Source: DATGPD01 sp031423015 (lineage in GTDB: Bacteria > Planctomycetota > UBA1135 > UBA2386). From it: DNA of 64,000 nucleotides. The stretch's first letter is position 1; every line of letters begins with the position of its first letter. The stretch is taken from positions 62,001 through 126,000 of the forward strand of contig JANPER010000122.1 of assembly GCA_031423015.1 (NCBI GenBank), in the 5' to 3' direction. Shown piece after piece: positions 61,966 through 64,000 of this stretch. Made by a program: the position numbers and the translations under genes. The notes below the pieces were generated by a model. That model saw nothing but the letters and a program-made list of their open reading frames with translations, was not told where the DNA came from and ran no database searches.

Positions 61966-62739
61966 TCACACACCCATCACGCTGTAGCCAGCATCGACGT
62001 AGATCACCTGTCCGGTGATGCCGCTCGCCATCTCCGACAGCAAGAAACACGCAGCATTACCGACCTCGGTTTGCGAGATGTTGCGCCGCAGCGGGGCCTT
62101 TTCCGACATTGCCTCCATGAGCGTCGAGAAGCCAGACACCCCCATGGCCGACACCGTTTTCACGGGACCGGCGGAAATACAATTCACGCGGATGTTCTTG
62201 GTCCCCAGGTCGTGCGCCAGATAGCGAGTCGAGGACTCCAGCGCCGCCTTGGCGACGCCCATCACGTTGTAGCCAGGCACAACTTTTTCGCTTCCGTAGT
62301 AACTCAAGCTGACTATGGAGCCGGCGCGACCCTCCATGAGGGGGGCGGCGGCGCGTGCGGTGGCGATCAGCGAGTAGGCGGAGACGTGCTGCGCCAACGC
62401 GTAGCCATCCCAGGACGTGTCGCTGAAGTTGCCGCCGAGTTCCTCGCGCTTGGCAAACGCGACGCAGTGCACCAGGCCATCGAGCGGCCCAAGCTCGCGC
62501 TTGACGGTGGCGAAGAACTCGTCCACCTGGTGCTGCTCGGTCACGTCGCAGGGGGCGAGGACCGCCGGCTGCGGTAGCTCCTGTGCCAGCTTGCGCACAC
62601 TCTCCTCCATGCGTTCGTTCTGGTAGTTGAGTGCCAACCGCGCCCCGTGCTCCGAAAGCACCTGCGCGATGCCCCAGGCGATGGAACGCTTGTTGGCGAC
62701 GCCGAGGATGACAACGGTCTTGCCGTTCATGAGGCCCAT
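61966..62739 (-). CDS. fabI: Enoyl-[acyl-carrier-protein] reductase (NADH), FabI
   Basis: A 257-residue FabI, which catalyses the last step of each fatty acid elongation cycle. The N-terminal cofactor motif is the FabI form VILGVANKRSIAWGIAQVLS (residues 10-29) instead of TGxxxGxG. LVHCVAFAKREELGGNFSDT and the Tyr-x6-Lys active site YNVMGVAKAALESSTRYLAH (about 157-176) are diagnostic. RVNCISAGPVKTVSAMGVSG and ITGQVIYVDAGYSVMGV finish the fold. This is the target family of triclosan and isoniazid-type inhibitors. The ATG at 62739 fits the family length. The gene is monocistronic on the minus strand. Confidence 0.95.
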   Translation of the reverse strand: MGLMNGKTVVILGVANKRSIAWGIAQVLSEHGARLALNYQNERMEESVRKLAQELPQPAVLAPCDVTEQHQVDEFFATVKRELGPLDGLVHCVAFAKREELGGNFSDTSWDGYALAQHVSAYSLIATARAAAPLMEGRAGSIVSLSYYGSEKVVPGYNVMGVAKAALESSTRYLAHDLGTKNIRVNCISAGPVKTVSAMGVSGFSTLMEAMSEKAPLRRNISQTEVGNAACFLLSEMASGITGQVIYVDAGYSVMGV

Positions 62740-62775
62740 GGCGCCGATGCTAGTGCACCGTGTTTGGACGACCTA

Positions 62776-63999
62776 CTACCGATCGCTCGACTGGCTACGC
62801 AGGTCCTTGACGATGTCCCACACCTCGCTCGCAGGCGCCAACGACGCGAGGTGCTGGCGCAACCGGTCGGTGCGCTCGACATCGCCGTCGGCCGCGGCGC
62901 GCGCGATCAGGTAGAGAGATTGCCGCCATGGTTCGGGGTCAGGCCGGCTCAGCGCCAACGACAACCAGGGCAGCGAGCCCTTGGCGTCGCCGGCCCGGAG
63001 GAGGCTTGCACCGCGCTCGATGCCGCCTTCGGACAAGCGATCGCGAACCTGCTCCCACACACCCCCTTCGGGAACGAGCGTCAGCGCCGCGTCGACTTCT
63101 TGGCGCAACTCCTCGACCAATTCCGACAGAGTGCCAGGCAGGTCAGCCGGCAGCGCCGCGAGGCGCGAGCTGGCCTCTGGGAATGCGCCGGTGTAGTGCG
63201 CTAGGAGCGCTCGGTCGACCGGCCAAACCCGCGTCTGCGCCCAAGCGCAGCCAATCGCCGCGACCAGAGCGACTCCACCGATGAGGACCCGCACACGGCG
63301 GCCACGGCGCGCGAAACGCACCCGCTCATCGGGATCATGCTCCCAACGTTGGAGCTGGGCGATGCGCCGGCCGTCGGCGGGATGCCGCAACGTGCTGCGC
63401 TCGGATCCGCGCGCACTCAGTTGGCCCACCCGGCGTAGCGCCTCGATACAGGGCAACGCGCCGCCGAGCGCTGCCGCGGACAGTTGATCGGCCTCGTACT
63501 CGAAGCGGTGTGCCACCAAGCGCAGGAGGAGCACAGCAACCAGCAGCAGACCGGCCAGCGTGATCACCGTCGTCATCGTGCTCGCGTCGTGCAGCGACAG
63601 CCAGAGGCCATGGTATGAGAGCAGCGGAACCACCACGAACGCGAGCATCAGTAGGCCAGGGTGCCCGGCTCGCGCGTGCCCAACTTCGTGCGCCACGACA
63701 CCGCGCAGGGCGAACGCGTCGAGCATCGCCATCAGCGCGTCAGTGAGCACGAGATAGCGCGGCCACGGCAGCGGACCGACCATGGCAGCGTTCGCCATGC
63801 GTAGGTCGGTGTGCAGCGCGAGCACCGCGCGCGGCGGAAACCCTAGCGCGCGTGCCGTCGCGTGAACGTCGTTGGCGACCGACGGCGGCAGCCGGCGGCT
63901 GGTGGGCAACAGCCACCGGAACATCAGCGGCAGCGTGAGGCTCAACAGCAGCACCGTGGCTAGGAAGCCGCAAAGATGACCAAGCGCCGTCGAAGTCAA
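62776..63999 (-). CDS. M48-family membrane metallopeptidase (start at or beyond window edge)
   Basis: A 407-residue frame beginning with a TTG at 63999, one base from the window end, so the true start may lie outside. N-terminal helix HLCGFLATVLLLSLTLPLMF, then the protease domain with zinc motif VVAHEVGHARAGH (about 100-112) and the third ligand Glu in HRFEYEADQLSAAALGGAL (about 165-183), flanked by two membrane helices. A fourth helix (VRVLIGGVALVAAIGCAWAQ, about 235-255) leads to a periplasmic helical region of 140 residues that lacks a recognised domain. M48 (HtpX/BepA-like) peptidases handle misfolded membrane proteins. It lies 37 bp upstream of fabI on the same strand. Confidence 0.82.
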   Translation of the reverse strand: MTSTALGHLCGFLATVLLLSLTLPLMFRWLLPTSRRLPPSVANDVHATARALGFPPRAVLALHTDLRMANAAMVGPLPWPRYLVLTDALMAMLDAFALRGVVAHEVGHARAGHPGLLMLAFVVVPLLSYHGLWLSLHDASTMTTVITLAGLLLVAVLLLRLVAHRFEYEADQLSAAALGGALPCIEALRRVGQLSARGSERSTLRHPADGRRIAQLQRWEHDPDERVRFARRGRRVRVLIGGVALVAAIGCAWAQTRVWPVDRALLAHYTGAFPEASSRLAALPADLPGTLSELVEELRQEVDAALTLVPEGGVWEQVRDRLSEGGIERGASLLRAGDAKGSLPWLSLALSRPDPEPWRQSLYLIARAAADGDVERTDRLRQHLASLAPASEVWDIVKDLRSQSSDR

Positions 64000-64000
64000 G

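Overview
Organism and overall character. The window is 64 kb of high-GC bacterial DNA, densely coded on both strands. There are no phage, transposase, rRNA, tRNA or CRISPR features. The gene set looks most like a Planctomycetota chromosome: a Ser/Thr kinase with WD40 repeats divergent from an ECF sigma factor, a MoxR/DUF58/von Willebrand operon with a coiled-coil membrane partner, several large secreted proteins sharing a C-terminal beta-rich domain, and a planctomycetal-style GyrA. This placement is an inference from gene content; no marker tree could be run.

Layout. 1-10 kb: end of an unknown gene, an ECF sigma factor coupled to a membrane protein, an ABC-F ATPase (Uup type), a DoxX-like membrane protein, an M20 amidohydrolase, an ACT protein, an RsuA-type pseudouridine synthase and the carboxyltransferase of methylcrotonyl-CoA carboxylase. 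10-20 kb: a cupredoxin-like lipoprotein overlapping a GGDEF/EAL protein, a methyltransferase, an NAD-dependent epimerase, a HEAT-like secreted protein behind a 24-codon leader ORF, and ribosomal protein L33. 19-33 kb: an N-terminal-nucleophile asparaginase, an SDR, a run of secreted proteins, a DUF423 protein, the kinase/ECF pair, a secreted beta-lactamase-fold protein and Dps. 33-46 kb: enoyl-CoA hydratase and acyl-CoA dehydrogenase, a HipBA-like module with candidate operators, MotAB, MutY, CinA-N, GyrA, a kinase-tail remnant and an NtrC-like regulator without GAFTGA. 46-55 kb: the coiled-coil/MoxR/DUF58/VWA/VWA operon. 55-64 kb: VapBC, an RluA-type synthase, a TPR lipoprotein, a CysK-like enzyme coupled to a second MoxR, a structured non-coding segment with a strong terminator, CyaY, a histidine kinase, FabI and an M48 peptidase cut by the window edge.

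How genes work together. The MoxR operon probably builds an envelope-associated AAA+/VWA chaperone machine, and the second MoxR may be a paralogous one. MccB, the crotonase and the acyl-CoA dehydrogenase suggest leucine or branched acyl-CoA breakdown from scattered loci. The ECF/kinase pair, the GGDEF/EAL protein, the histidine kinase and the NtrC-like protein are the signalling layer.

Main unexpected signals. (1) A palindromic element (14-bp arms, 1-nt centre) abuts stop codons at three places and has a fourth half copy; one degenerate copy is used as the first codons of a pseudouridine synthase gene. (2) A structured non-coding segment ending in a textbook terminator lies before cyaY. (3) A C-terminal domain is shared by at least four secreted proteins. 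(4) An AAA+ NtrC-family regulator has no GAFTGA loop. (5) A CysK homologue with an altered substrate loop is translationally coupled to MoxR. (6) HipBA has inverted-repeat operators. (7) MotAB stands alone with a degenerate OmpA-like tail.
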